33,736 nucleotides of DNA from an uncultured Porphyromonadaceae bacterium (GCA_947175605.1 CAMWNH010000018.1:1-33736), one strand, 5' to 3'; shown: positions 13,982-22,388, counted from the stretch's first letter. Program-made: numbers and translations. The notes: generated from the sequence alone by a model not told the origin.

Positions 13982-15142
13982 ATGTTGACAGTTCAAGAAA
14001 AATCAGTTGCGGCCCTTGTATCAGGCATGTTTCCCGAACAGGTGAATTTCGATTTCCGCGCTCCATTGCGTTATGGCAGCGGAAGTCATGTCCACATAAT
14101 TGTTGTCGGTGAAGGCCCTCTTGCAGAGGCATGGATGAAGATGTCCACTCTGGTGTGTCACTATCCGAATTACGAGCGTTCCCGGGAGATGTGTACTCGC
14201 CTCACATGGGTGGGTGTATCTCCGATGGAAGTAGATGAATATGTGTACGAACACCGTGAGTTCTTCGATAATTGTCGATGGCGTGTTGTGGATCTTTCGA
14301 AGGAGGAGATAACGACGAAGCTTCACAGACCGATGTATGAAGGGAGACGGAGTGATTTCGTTGATGTGGAAGTTGAGTTCGTCATCGGCCGATATACCAA
14401 TCGTATATTCCAGCAAAAGCTTGTTCGCTGGCAGATGGATCCGGAGCGGCAGCTAACAATCATATTCTGCGGACCCGACAGAGATAGGAATATGAGATAT
14501 GCCACGCATACGGCCAATCGGTTGCCGATAGGTTCGATGCCGGTGCAGATTCTGGCCTACGGGCCTGAAGGAGCCGAGGCAGCCGGTGTAAGATTCATCA
14601 GCGAGAATACAGACCTTGAGGGGCAATACGGCAGGATGATGGAAATGGCCAAATATCTCAACTATTTCTATAACGCAAGCTTTGAGATGAGGCACATACC
14701 CACGGAGTTGCCGCGCGATGAGGTTGAAAAGGCCTGGGAGGTTGTGAAAAAACCTTCGATACGTCTTTCCAATCTGTTCAACGTCCTGACTATGGCCGGT
14801 AAAATGCGGACGTTAGGACACAGTCGTGAGGATTGGAGGACCTTCTATGCTCTCACAGCCCGGGAAATCGAGGAAATGACACCTACCGAGCATAACCGCT
14901 GGAGCGTGGAGCGGCTTATGCAGGGGAGCCGTCCGTGCACGGACGCGGAACGCTCCGAGATTCTCAAAGATATGTCCTTGAAAAAGAAGTATAAGAATGA
15001 GCGTAACGCCCATTTCGATCTTGTGGCCTTTAATGAGCTTGGAGTGGACGAGACGGGCGAGAATGTGGCAAGATACGATAGCGATCTGATTGCGGCCATT
15101 CCGCTGATTGTGAAATCTTTCTCGGATTATGACAATGAATAA
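13982..15142 (+). CDS. Rossmann-fold plus RyR-domain protein
   Basis: A 386-residue soluble, probably cytosolic protein, first of the six-gene operon. The N-terminal half resembles a TrkA-N-like Rossmann domain: HVHIIVVGEGPLAEAWM (36-52) has a beta strand followed by GxG (43-45) and a helix. The central part (about 155-230) adds further alpha/beta segments, for example QLTIIFCGPD. The C-terminal 90 residues look like a bacterial RyR domain: EHNRW (303-307), then RLMQGSRP, HFDLVAFNEL (344-353) and YDSDLIAAIPLIV. RyR domains are known from ryanodine receptors and in bacteria often follow a Rossmann domain; a nucleotide-like ligand is suspected. No membrane segment or enzyme motif is visible. 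A ligand-sensing role is inference. Confidence 0.72.
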   Translation: MLTVQEKSVAALVSGMFPEQVNFDFRAPLRYGSGSHVHIIVVGEGPLAEAWMKMSTLVCHYPNYERSREMCTRLTWVGVSPMEVDEYVYEHREFFDNCRWRVVDLSKEEITTKLHRPMYEGRRSDFVDVEVEFVIGRYTNRIFQQKLVRWQMDPERQLTIIFCGPDRDRNMRYATHTANRLPIGSMPVQILAYGPEGAEAAGVRFISENTDLEGQYGRMMEMAKYLNYFYNASFEMRHIPTELPRDEVEKAWEVVKKPSIRLSNLFNVLTMAGKMRTLGHSREDWRTFYALTAREIEEMTPTEHNRWSVERLMQGSRPCTDAERSEILKDMSLKKKYKNERNAHFDLVAFNELGVDETGENVARYDSDLIAAIPLIVKSFSDYDNE

Positions 15143-16436
15143 GACAAAGCCGGTGTACTATTCTCTGAACCTGTCGGATGGCCGCGTGCTTACGCCCGGA
15201 GCCGGGAAGAGGGTAGTGATAGGGCAGGGGCCTGACGCCGACCTGCGTCTGTCTAATCCCGGCCCGTATGAGGAAATGGTTGTCGCCCGAGTTGAATCGT
15301 GCGGTCCCGGCAGATGGCGGCTCATCAGGCTTGGACGCGATTATCCAATTGCTGTGAACGGGCGAGATATTGCACATGTCCACTATCTGGAAGATGGCGA
15401 CTCGCTGGAGATTGGTGGTCTTGAACCGACTTTCCGCTTCCGGCTGCATGAGGGTGAGATTCCTCTTGACACAAGAATCGAGCATCGGACGCCCCGGACT
15501 TTGCTTCTCGCAATGTTCGCGGGAAGTATACTCGTGCTTGCAGGCCTGGTATGGTGGATGTCACGGATCACAGGGCGCGATGCATTGTCCGATGAGATGG
15601 TTGAGCAGGCCATGAGTGCCGTATGTCGAATTGAGGTTGATTCGCTGCTGTATTTCGAGGGTGATTCGCTGATTGAATATTACGCATACCCCTCACCACG
15701 CACAGGCACGGCTTTCCTGTGCACTGATTCCATGCTCGTGACAGCCCGTCATTGCGTCGAGCCGTGGCTGAATGCGGTTGTAGCGGAGGACATCCCGAAT
15801 GTTGCTTCAAGTAATGACCGGGCAGTTCAGCTTGCACTGAAAGCAGAGACGGCGGCGCAGCTTGCAGATGAAGACGACGCTCGGCATATGCTGATAAGTT
15901 CGTTTACGGTCACTGATTCGGACGGACGTGTCCGCCGTATGCGTTCGTCCGATTTTAAAATCGATCGTTCACGCGATGAAATAATTGAGCTCGGCGGATG
16001 GGACGAGGAGCTGTATTGGCGTAATATCCAGGCCAGGTATGAGGACGGTGAAATGATGCTTGGCGATGCCGTGACTTGCAGGTTGGATACTGCCGGGGCA
16101 ATTCAACTGGCTGACGCCGAGCTCGTGGCCAAGGAGCTGAAGCCTCGCCGTACTTTAAGTTTCCTTGGTTTTCCGCTGACACAAGGACACGATGAGACTC
16201 CCGAGCTTGAGAGCGACTACCTGCGCCAGCCGTTGCATGAACTGGACGGCGAAACGGGAATTTATATGATGCTGGCACACGGCGGCCGCCTTGCTCCGGG
16301 ATACTCCGGCGGCCCGGTGCTTATGCGTTGCGATGCTGCCCCGGCAGGTTTTGTTGCTGTGGGTGTTATCTCTGTACTTGACCGCACGAACGGGCATCGG
16401 TCATATTCAGTGCCTGTTACATCTATTCCAAGATAA
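15129..16436 (+). CDS. FHA-like / transmembrane / trypsin-like serine protease
   Basis: A 435-residue membrane protein with three parts. Residues about 10-107 resemble an FHA domain (VVIGQGPDADLRLSNP, IAVNGRDI, LEDGDSLEIGG), but the phosphothreonine-reading residues are altered: the Gly-Arg is GQ (32-33) and the Ser/His pair is missing, while NG (77-78) remains. A single helix spans about 124-143, preceded by RIEHRTPR, so the FHA part is cytosolic and the rest periplasmic. Residues about 157-435 are trypsin-like: TARHC (H208), GDAVTCRL (probable D313) and PGYSGGPV (S393), plus GTAFLCTDSMLVTARHC. The triad looks intact. Its start overlaps the previous gene by 14 bases; the ATG at 15135 is an alternative. 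No substrate can be named. Confidence 0.82.
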   Translation: MTMNKTKPVYYSLNLSDGRVLTPGAGKRVVIGQGPDADLRLSNPGPYEEMVVARVESCGPGRWRLIRLGRDYPIAVNGRDIAHVHYLEDGDSLEIGGLEPTFRFRLHEGEIPLDTRIEHRTPRTLLLAMFAGSILVLAGLVWWMSRITGRDALSDEMVEQAMSAVCRIEVDSLLYFEGDSLIEYYAYPSPRTGTAFLCTDSMLVTARHCVEPWLNAVVAEDIPNVASSNDRAVQLALKAETAAQLADEDDARHMLISSFTVTDSDGRVRRMRSSDFKIDRSRDEIIELGGWDEELYWRNIQARYEDGEMMLGDAVTCRLDTAGAIQLADAELVAKELKPRRTLSFLGFPLTQGHDETPELESDYLRQPLHELDGETGIYMMLAHGGRLAPGYSGGPVLMRCDAAPAGFVAVGVISVLDRTNGHRSYSVPVTSIPR

Positions 16437-16445
16437 TCAGACTAT

Positions 16446-17090
16446 ATGCTTATACATCAGGGAGAAAAATATACAATACACGCCGAACGCGGAGCCGACG
16501 GAACCCTGCGGGCTCTGAAAAGAGGTGTTGACGGAAGCTGCCGCGAGGAGAAGTTCTACCCGGAGCGCGACTGCTCGGCAATGGCCGGCGATACGGATGA
16601 GTATACGGCGTGGGAGATAATCCGCGATATTGCCGCGCAGCTGGATGAGGGATGTTTGGTGCCTGTTGAGCCGAGCCATATCATGATAGCGGGTTCGGGC
16701 AGTTTCGAGCTGTGTGAGTGGAGCCATAGTCATGATCCTCGGTTTACAGCCCCTGAAGGTTATGAGCCCATATGGGCTTTGGGAGCCTCGATTTTCTATC
16801 TGGTGCTTGGATGTCCGGTCTTCCAAGGCGGCGGTGGTGCATATCAACATGCCACAACGCCTGTGCCTATGATGCGCAGAAATGCGTCTGAACTTTCCGC
16901 GTTGGTGGGTAAGTGCCTTTGCTTTAAACCTTCCGACCGACCGTCAGTCAAAGAAATAAAAGCTGCGGCAGAGGAGGCGCTGAAGCGATTGGACAGTGTG
17001 CCGCCGGCCCGCGCCCTCAAACATAAGCAGCCCGGCTTAAGAAATGCGGTCGACAGCCTCGACAGCCTATGGCCGGAAAAGATGGTCTGA
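16446..17090 (+). CDS. Compact protein pseudokinase
   Basis: A 214-residue cytosolic protein that matches the C-lobe of Ser/Thr protein kinases. APE (102-104), IWALGASIFYLVLGCPVFQG (109-128), and RPS with its arginine (165) in KPSDRPSVKEI are clear. The N-lobe is very short, with RALKRG (K25) as the likely VAIK lysine. The catalytic loop is degraded: HRDLKPSNI aligns with LVPVEPSHI (71-79), so the catalytic Asp, Lys and metal-binding Asn are gone. DFG aligns with EWS (91-93). I therefore predict no phosphotransfer, and a scaffold or ligand-binding role. It lies 9 bases after the FHA-protease gene. A non-kinase explanation is possible but less likely, given the ordered C-lobe motifs. Confidence 0.7.
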   Translation: MLIHQGEKYTIHAERGADGTLRALKRGVDGSCREEKFYPERDCSAMAGDTDEYTAWEIIRDIAAQLDEGCLVPVEPSHIMIAGSGSFELCEWSHSHDPRFTAPEGYEPIWALGASIFYLVLGCPVFQGGGGAYQHATTPVPMMRRNASELSALVGKCLCFKPSDRPSVKEIKAAAEEALKRLDSVPPARALKHKQPGLRNAVDSLDSLWPEKMV

Positions 17091-17097
17091 AATACTA

Positions 17098-17730
17098 ATG
17101 GAAAAAGCAATGAAGAGAAGGAGTTGTATATTTGTGATTCTTGCACTTGCAGTCTTTTCCGGATACGCACAGGATGCGCGGATGAATGAGCTGATAGAAC
17201 TTGTCCGCGGCCTCAAGTCCGGTGGTCAGAAGGCCTTCGATGCTGCGGCGGAAAAGATGAGCACGGATCTGACATGGACGCCAATGAATGAGCTGAAGGC
17301 TTCCGATCCTAAAGCCGAATGCAGGGCTTCGGATCGTGTTCCGGGCTTTAAACTGAACAAGATGCTTGCTGCGGCTGAGCAGAAGCGCCGTTTCGAGGCA
17401 TCTACCGGAAACATGCTTAACGGCGAAAATCCAAACTTCAATTACTCGCTTTACGAACGCGGAATCAAGCCGATGTCTACTCTCGAGTACACATTAAAGG
17501 GTCGTTCGGGCGCACAGTGTATAGTGCTTATGCCATACGATGGTTTGAAGGCCTCGGACCTGGAGGTTAGTGTGAGTTGCGGCGGGAAGACGCTCGAGAA
17601 GACGTGCACTAAAGATGCATTTATTTTTACAGGTAAAGCGCCGCAAGGGCAGCCTCTGAAAATTACAATCAAGAATACAGGCGACAAGGCACGCTCCTTT
17701 GCCATCCTCAATTATAATTCACGCAAATGA
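17098..17730 (+). CDS. Small exported protein, unknown family
   Basis: I do not recognise the family. The ATG at 17098 (7 bases after the pseudokinase stop) gives 210 residues; ATG 17110 is an alternative. A signal peptide is clear: MEKAMKRRSCIFVILALAVF, with likely cleavage after GYA (residue 24). The mature protein has a helical first half (GLKSGGQKAFDAAAEKM) and a beta-rich second half, about residues 120-210. The latter ends with a strand pattern like a small beta sandwich (SGAQCIVLMPYDGLKASDLE, LKITIKNTGDKARSFAILNY), vaguely like pre-peptidase C-terminal domains. Two cysteines lie in the last 90 residues. It overlaps the CHAT gene by 4 bases (ATGA), so its product is probably made in step with it. 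Confidence 0.75.
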   Translation: MEKAMKRRSCIFVILALAVFSGYAQDARMNELIELVRGLKSGGQKAFDAAAEKMSTDLTWTPMNELKASDPKAECRASDRVPGFKLNKMLAAAEQKRRFEASTGNMLNGENPNFNYSLYERGIKPMSTLEYTLKGRSGAQCIVLMPYDGLKASDLEVSVSCGGKTLEKTCTKDAFIFTGKAPQGQPLKITIKNTGDKARSFAILNYNSRK

Positions 17731-19934
17731 ATCTGTTTCGGAAAATATTCGTGTCAGGAGTGCTCGTTGCCATAAGCTGTACCGGGGCTAATGGCTCGGA
17801 ATGCGCTATGCTTGACAGCCTTATCTCCGAGGCAAATCATGCATATCTGCTTGGGCAGAGAAGCCTTATCGCGGATTTGGTGGATAAGATCAGCGATATG
17901 ATTTATTATTCCACCGAACTCAACGCCGACGAGAAGGAGGGCTACAATGCCTCGCTGCAAAAGCTTGAAGGTAACGAGGCTTATCTCAGAGGCTGCGCAG
18001 ATGAAAATGACGGGACGGCCTTCCTGGAAGCTGAACGTTTTTATGAGATGGCGCAGTTCACTGATGCGCAGCGGTTTTCGACGGGCGCGCTTATCGACCT
18101 TGAGCTTGCACAGCTCTATTACAAACTTGAGAGATACTACGAAGCTCTGGAATGTATGGAGAAAGTGCTTGAGTACTATGATACCACACAAATCTACGAG
18201 CCCGGCGACAATGAATGGAACTCGGCGGAGATGCAGAAGGCAATTATTCTTGCGCGTCTTGGTCGTGGTGCGGAAGCGAGAGCACTCGCGAAGTCCTCAA
18301 TTGATTCATACAAGGATAAGAAGAACATCGAGTATGGACGGGCCAGCAGAATGTATGCCAAGATTATTGGTCTAACTGGATCAGACCGGCGTGAGGCTCT
18401 GAACGCATACAAGGAGTACTTCGCTCTCCAAAAGGCGGATGCGCTTGAGCGTTTTGCTGAGATGGATTCGAAGGCAAGGGAAGAGTATTGGATGATGATT
18501 CGCCCCTTCGTGACGGATGCGTATGCACTTGAAGATGCTGATCCGGCTTTTCTTTACGATCTGACACTGTTTGCCAAAGGCCTTCTCCTACAGCTCGATG
18601 CGCGAAATGATTCCGACGGACGTCCGACGCGTAAGAATCTTGAATCGCTGACCCTTAGCTGGAAAGATATCCGCTCCAAACTGAAAAAGGGTGAGGCTGC
18701 AGTGGAGTTTATTCAGTATCAACCTTTCGGAAGCTCGGAGCCGGCAATGGCCGCTCTTGTGCTTCGTCCCGGTAAGGCGCCGGTGTGGGTGGCGCAGCCT
18801 GCGCCTGCGCGCTTTGAGAAGCGTTTCGGACCTCTGATCGACGACGGCATGCGCAAGACGAAGGACATGGTTTATGGTGATCCGATCTTGCCCGGCTTGG
18901 TATGGACGGAGGAGCTAATGAAGGAGCTTTCGGATGTGAATACGATTTTCTTCGCGCCTGACGGTCTGTATCATACGCTTGCAATCGAGTATCTTCTGCC
19001 GGATTATGGTCCGCAGGCGCGCCGTCTGACTTCTACCCGGCGTCTCATGGATCGCGGTTCCCGAAAGCTTGCCTTTGATGCAGGCGAGGGTATGCTCCTT
19101 TTCGGAGATATTGATTACGACTGCACTCCCGGAGAGGAGGAAGGCGCTGACAATGATTTCCGCGCCTATGTCGAGTTCATGAACTACTCTTTTCCGATGC
19201 TTGATGCCGATACGGACGAGGCCCGGAAGATTGCAATCATGCGCAATAATCCGGCAGATGCCCGTCAGCGCGGCATCTTCGCAACGGAAGGTAGTTTCCG
19301 ACGTCTCGCAGGCCGTTTTCCATCCGTCCTTGTGAGCACTCACGGAGTGTCCCTTTCTGCTAACTCACACCGCAATTACAGCTCGGATCTGAAACCGGCG
19401 GTGGAAGACGACGTACTGTCCACAACTGTGCTGAGCTTTACGAGTGTCAATCCTATTATTCGGGAGTATGGAAGCAGGGCGCGAACGCACTACGACGGGC
19501 TTGTATCAGCGCGCGAACTGGCCTCGCTCGACCTTTCGAAGTGTAAACTTTTCACGCTGTCAGCGTGTCAGACAGGCCTCGGTGAGGTAACGGCCGACGG
19601 CGTGTATGGTTTGCAACGCGGGTTGAAGAATGCCGGAGCCGGGGCGATGCTCGTGAGTCTGTGGAGCGTGCAGTCGGATGCCACCGCACGACTTATGACA
19701 TCCTTTTATCGCCGTCTGAATGAAGGAGAAGGCCTTCATGATGCATTCCGCGGCGCACGCCTCGACCTCAAAGCCGGATCTATCCGAGACGAATCCGAGA
19801 CGTCGCCTGCAGGCTCGAGCTTGTTTTTCAATCCGGCAACGCTTGCGGGTGGCTATCTCTTGGATGACTACGTACCGGATTATGATTTCCCGCAGTACAC
19901 GGATGCGTTCATACTCATTGACGCAATAGACTGA
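17727..19934 (+). CDS. Exported TPR-CHAT (caspase-like) protease
   Basis: A 735-residue protein with an N-terminal export signal (MNLFRKIFVSGVLVAIS), cleaved probably after ANG (residue 23); C18 could instead be lipidated, though the lipobox is poor. Residues about 30-290 are helical with TPR-like repeats (LAQLYYKLERYYEALECMEK and neighbours). The C-terminal half is a CHAT domain, a caspase-fold peptidase. Histidine is in VLVSTHGVSL (H539) and cysteine in LFTLSACQTGLGEV (C614), followed by GLQRGLKNAGAGAMLVSLWS, the usual family block. The His/Cys dyad therefore looks intact. It is the largest gene of the operon. CHAT proteases are mostly intracellular effectors, so an exported one is unusual. 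Substrate and trigger are unknown. Confidence 0.85.
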   Translation: MNLFRKIFVSGVLVAISCTGANGSECAMLDSLISEANHAYLLGQRSLIADLVDKISDMIYYSTELNADEKEGYNASLQKLEGNEAYLRGCADENDGTAFLEAERFYEMAQFTDAQRFSTGALIDLELAQLYYKLERYYEALECMEKVLEYYDTTQIYEPGDNEWNSAEMQKAIILARLGRGAEARALAKSSIDSYKDKKNIEYGRASRMYAKIIGLTGSDRREALNAYKEYFALQKADALERFAEMDSKAREEYWMMIRPFVTDAYALEDADPAFLYDLTLFAKGLLLQLDARNDSDGRPTRKNLESLTLSWKDIRSKLKKGEAAVEFIQYQPFGSSEPAMAALVLRPGKAPVWVAQPAPARFEKRFGPLIDDGMRKTKDMVYGDPILPGLVWTEELMKELSDVNTIFFAPDGLYHTLAIEYLLPDYGPQARRLTSTRRLMDRGSRKLAFDAGEGMLLFGDIDYDCTPGEEEGADNDFRAYVEFMNYSFPMLDADTDEARKIAIMRNNPADARQRGIFATEGSFRRLAGRFPSVLVSTHGVSLSANSHRNYSSDLKPAVEDDVLSTTVLSFTSVNPIIREYGSRARTHYDGLVSARELASLDLSKCKLFTLSACQTGLGEVTADGVYGLQRGLKNAGAGAMLVSLWSVQSDATARLMTSFYRRLNEGEGLHDAFRGARLDLKAGSIRDESETSPAGSSLFFNPATLAGGYLLDDYVPDYDFPQYTDAFILIDAID

Positions 19935-19956
19935 ATGAATTAATACACATCAATAT

Positions 19957-21183
19957 ATGACAAGATTATTTAGACTGACAACGGGCATATTGCTTTCAGC
20001 AGGCTTTATGCTACCTTCGATGCCTGCCGTGGCCCAGGGTGCGACTGAAGTCGACACCTGGGAGGTGTCCGTGAAAGAAATGGATCCGCATATGCGCGAC
20101 CGTATCTCATCGACTATGCGCGAACTGAAAGGTACGTCCGATGACCGAGGTATTATCTCGGAAATCGGTCAGGCAGTTGGCTTCGGTCTCGTGAGCTCTG
20201 CAGTGGATATTGTAGTTTCCGAGACAATAAACCTCGCCCAGATGCGTAAGCGCCAGAAGCGTGAGTGGCAGGCAATGATAGACAAGGAGAATAACTACAC
20301 GGACAGCATCACGAGTATAAAAGGCCTGAAGGATTTCTACGCCAAGAATTCGGAGCTGGGCGCTCTCGACCCATCGGACATCAACTTCAACGGCATTGAA
20401 ATTCGCGGCATGCGCAATGGTAAGGAGGTTATCTACATGGCCTGCAGCATCGACCGTTCGAAGCTCGACAATCTTTTCCGTCACAGCAAATTCAATCTTG
20501 TGCTGGACACCATGGCTTTCTATCCCTATTCATGCCACCTTCCCAATGTTGCGGCCAACGGCATTCGCGTGATGAAGGAGATTAAGAAAGAGAAGTCGCG
20601 CGTTGAAGGCGACACCATCCTGCGTCCGGGAGGCAATGGTTTCTCCTTCGAGGAGCGAGAGAATCTGCGAGTGGGGATAGATTTCGATCTCACGTCGTCA
20701 TGGATAAATGAGGCTGTGCAGGTGCATAGGGATGTAGAGCTGGGCAACTTCAGAATCTCGGTGAACATACCTGATAATGTCACGCGCTATACGTATTCGC
20801 GCAACGAAATCCTGTCGAAGGCTGAAGCATTGCCCGAGAGTGAACGTCAGGCCTTCCTCGCTCGGAATCTCGTGGGTGTGGAAGGCGAGTGTTTCGTTGT
20901 TCCGCGTTCATTCATGCCGCTTGACAACGGCAAACGTATGTGGGGCACGGGCGAATATAATATCAAAGTCAAGGTGCGCGAGCAATGTTCCTTCGCACCC
21001 GGAAGCGAGAAAGCCCGCAAGTGGCGCGAGGACTATGCACGCATGCGCAAGATGCAGAACCGAAGCAACGAGGTTCAGGAATATTTCGAGACGCTCTGGA
21101 ATCAGCAGGGAATGAATATTGTGAAGAATTCATATAAAACCGTGCTGACAACGGGTCTCAAGCACTATAAGTTGATGAAATAA
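19957..21183 (+). CDS. Exported protein, unknown family, last gene of the operon
   Basis: I do not recognise the family. It is 408 residues, starting at ATG 19957, 22 bases after the CHAT stop. A signal peptide is visible (MTRLFRLTTGILLSAGF; cleavage after AVA, residue 26). The mature N-terminal part is charged and helical (DPHMRDRISSTMRELKG). A glycine-rich hydrophobic stretch, IGQAVGFGLVSSAVDIVV, at about 68-85 could be an amphipathic or membrane-touching helix. The centre and C-terminus are mixed alpha/beta with strands such as FNLVLDTMAFYPY. No cysteine or histidine arrangement suggests an enzyme. It could be a partner, substrate or localisation factor for the upstream proteases. Confidence 0.75.
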   Translation: MTRLFRLTTGILLSAGFMLPSMPAVAQGATEVDTWEVSVKEMDPHMRDRISSTMRELKGTSDDRGIISEIGQAVGFGLVSSAVDIVVSETINLAQMRKRQKREWQAMIDKENNYTDSITSIKGLKDFYAKNSELGALDPSDINFNGIEIRGMRNGKEVIYMACSIDRSKLDNLFRHSKFNLVLDTMAFYPYSCHLPNVAANGIRVMKEIKKEKSRVEGDTILRPGGNGFSFEERENLRVGIDFDLTSSWINEAVQVHRDVELGNFRISVNIPDNVTRYTYSRNEILSKAEALPESERQAFLARNLVGVEGECFVVPRSFMPLDNGKRMWGTGEYNIKVKVREQCSFAPGSEKARKWREDYARMRKMQNRSNEVQEYFETLWNQQGMNIVKNSYKTVLTTGLKHYKLMK

Positions 21184-21187
21184 AGAA

Positions 21188-21225
21188 CAACCGGGTGCGG
21201 TCCTCAAATGGGGCGCACCCGGTTG
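21188..21225. terminator. Terminator at the end of the six-gene operon
   Basis: A perfect 12-base stem CAACCGGGTGCG / CGCACCCGGTTG, with a 14-base loop that can pair further. It sits between convergent genes ending at 21183 (plus) and 21247 (minus). The T-rich side is on the minus strand, so it may work in both directions. Confidence 0.88.
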
Positions 21226-21246
21226 CTGTATCTCAATGTCTGTATT

Positions 21247-22092
21247 TTATTCAAGGAAAGCCTTGCCGGCTGGAGTCATATACTGCGAGAGCTCCTGGGG
21301 GTAGAATGCTGCGGTGACAGCACCTGCAGCCATGCTCGAAACTTCGCCCTGCTGGTATACGAATACGATACGGCCTTCATAGTCGACGTAGTAGCTGCCG
21401 GTCTGGGGGAGTGCGGTTACCTCGGCATCGGCATTGGTCTGCTTGACGCGTTCGGCAATGACTGCGGGAAGTTCCTTGATGCCTTCAGCCGTGAATACGT
21501 CATCAAGATTCATTACCTTCTTAGCCGTGAAGTCGTAGTTGACATAGCTGATAACGGATTCTCCGTTTGCAGCATGTACGGGATAAGTGTAGGAAGCTAC
21601 TGCATAGGAAAGAACTCGGGGCGAGAGGGAGGCAACGGTACCTGAGATATTCATGAAGCCGTCAGCTTCCATGATGCCTACGTCTTCCTTAGCTTCTTCG
21701 ACAGCGCCATAGCCCAGAGAGTCGGCAACGCTCTTGAAGTATGCTTCGACAGCCTTTTCGCAAGGCTTGCTTACCTGACCGCCGGTAGCAGCGTTCATGA
21801 TAGCTTCGCGGAGAACAGCTACATCAGCATCCTCGATCGAGGTGGGCATCATGAGGCTGGCCTTTGCCGTGAAGGTAGCGTTATGATCCATGCTGAACAA
21901 GGTGTCAGTGCCGGGAATCGTGTATGTCTGTTCTTCGTCGAAGGTCTTGAATGCAATGCGGGTGTCTTCAGCCTCGCAGTTTTTTGTGCAAGCTTCTTTC
22001 TCGTTCTGTGTCGAACATGAAGATGCGGCGGCACCGAGCAGAAGAGTAAGGGCGCACGCTGCGTAAACGTGGATACGGTTTTGAATTTTCAT
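21247..22092 (-). CDS. DUF3298-type (RsiV-like) lipoprotein
   Basis: A predicted lipoprotein of 281 residues. The signal ends in LLLGAAASSC (C26, a loose lipobox). The remaining sequence resembles DUF4163/DUF3298 proteins such as RsiV and PdaC relatives. There is a beta-rich N-terminal part around residues 45-160 and a C-terminal DUF3298-like part with SVISYVNYDFTAKKVMNLDD (about 179-198) and GRIVFVYQQGEVSSMAAGAV. In other bacteria this fold binds lysozyme or acts with peptidoglycan enzymes; no such role is proven here. It is a single gene converging on the plus-strand operon. I found no clear promoter box upstream. Confidence 0.8.
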   Translation of the reverse strand: MKIQNRIHVYAACALTLLLGAAASSCSTQNEKEACTKNCEAEDTRIAFKTFDEEQTYTIPGTDTLFSMDHNATFTAKASLMMPTSIEDADVAVLREAIMNAATGGQVSKPCEKAVEAYFKSVADSLGYGAVEEAKEDVGIMEADGFMNISGTVASLSPRVLSYAVASYTYPVHAANGESVISYVNYDFTAKKVMNLDDVFTAEGIKELPAVIAERVKQTNADAEVTALPQTGSYYVDYEGRIVFVYQQGEVSSMAAGAVTAAFYPQELSQYMTPAGKAFLE

Positions 22093-22254
22093 TTCAGTTT
22101 GTTTATATGGTTGTTTGAATTATACGTTCGTTTTAATATAAATGCTCCAAGTGCGCGGATAGTTCACGGGCGTTGAAGAAAAAATGTATTTTTTTTCAGA
22201 CAAAACTGCAAGGCAGCCGGGATTTCAAAAAATTACAAAAAAATGGCCGGAGGA

Positions 22255-22286
22255 TTTGGAGATATGGAAAAAATGTACTACCTTTG
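22255..22286 (+). promoter_or_regulatory. Promoter of the tRNA-His gene
   Basis: TTTG at 22255-22258 and TACCTTTG at 22279-22286, with a 20-base spacer: a full Bacteroidetes consensus. The predicted start is near 22293, about 20 bases before the mature tRNA. Confidence 0.82.
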
Positions 22287-22313
22287 CAGTGCTTTTGAAA
22301 ACAAAGCCAACAT

Positions 22314-22388
<75 letters not shown>

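Noticed and set aside
22093-22254. A/T-rich spacer upstream of tRNA-His, checked for an RNA gene or promoter of the DUF3298 gene
   Set aside because: Only A and T runs and one trivial A/T hairpin; no consensus box on the minus strand and no structured RNA recognised.
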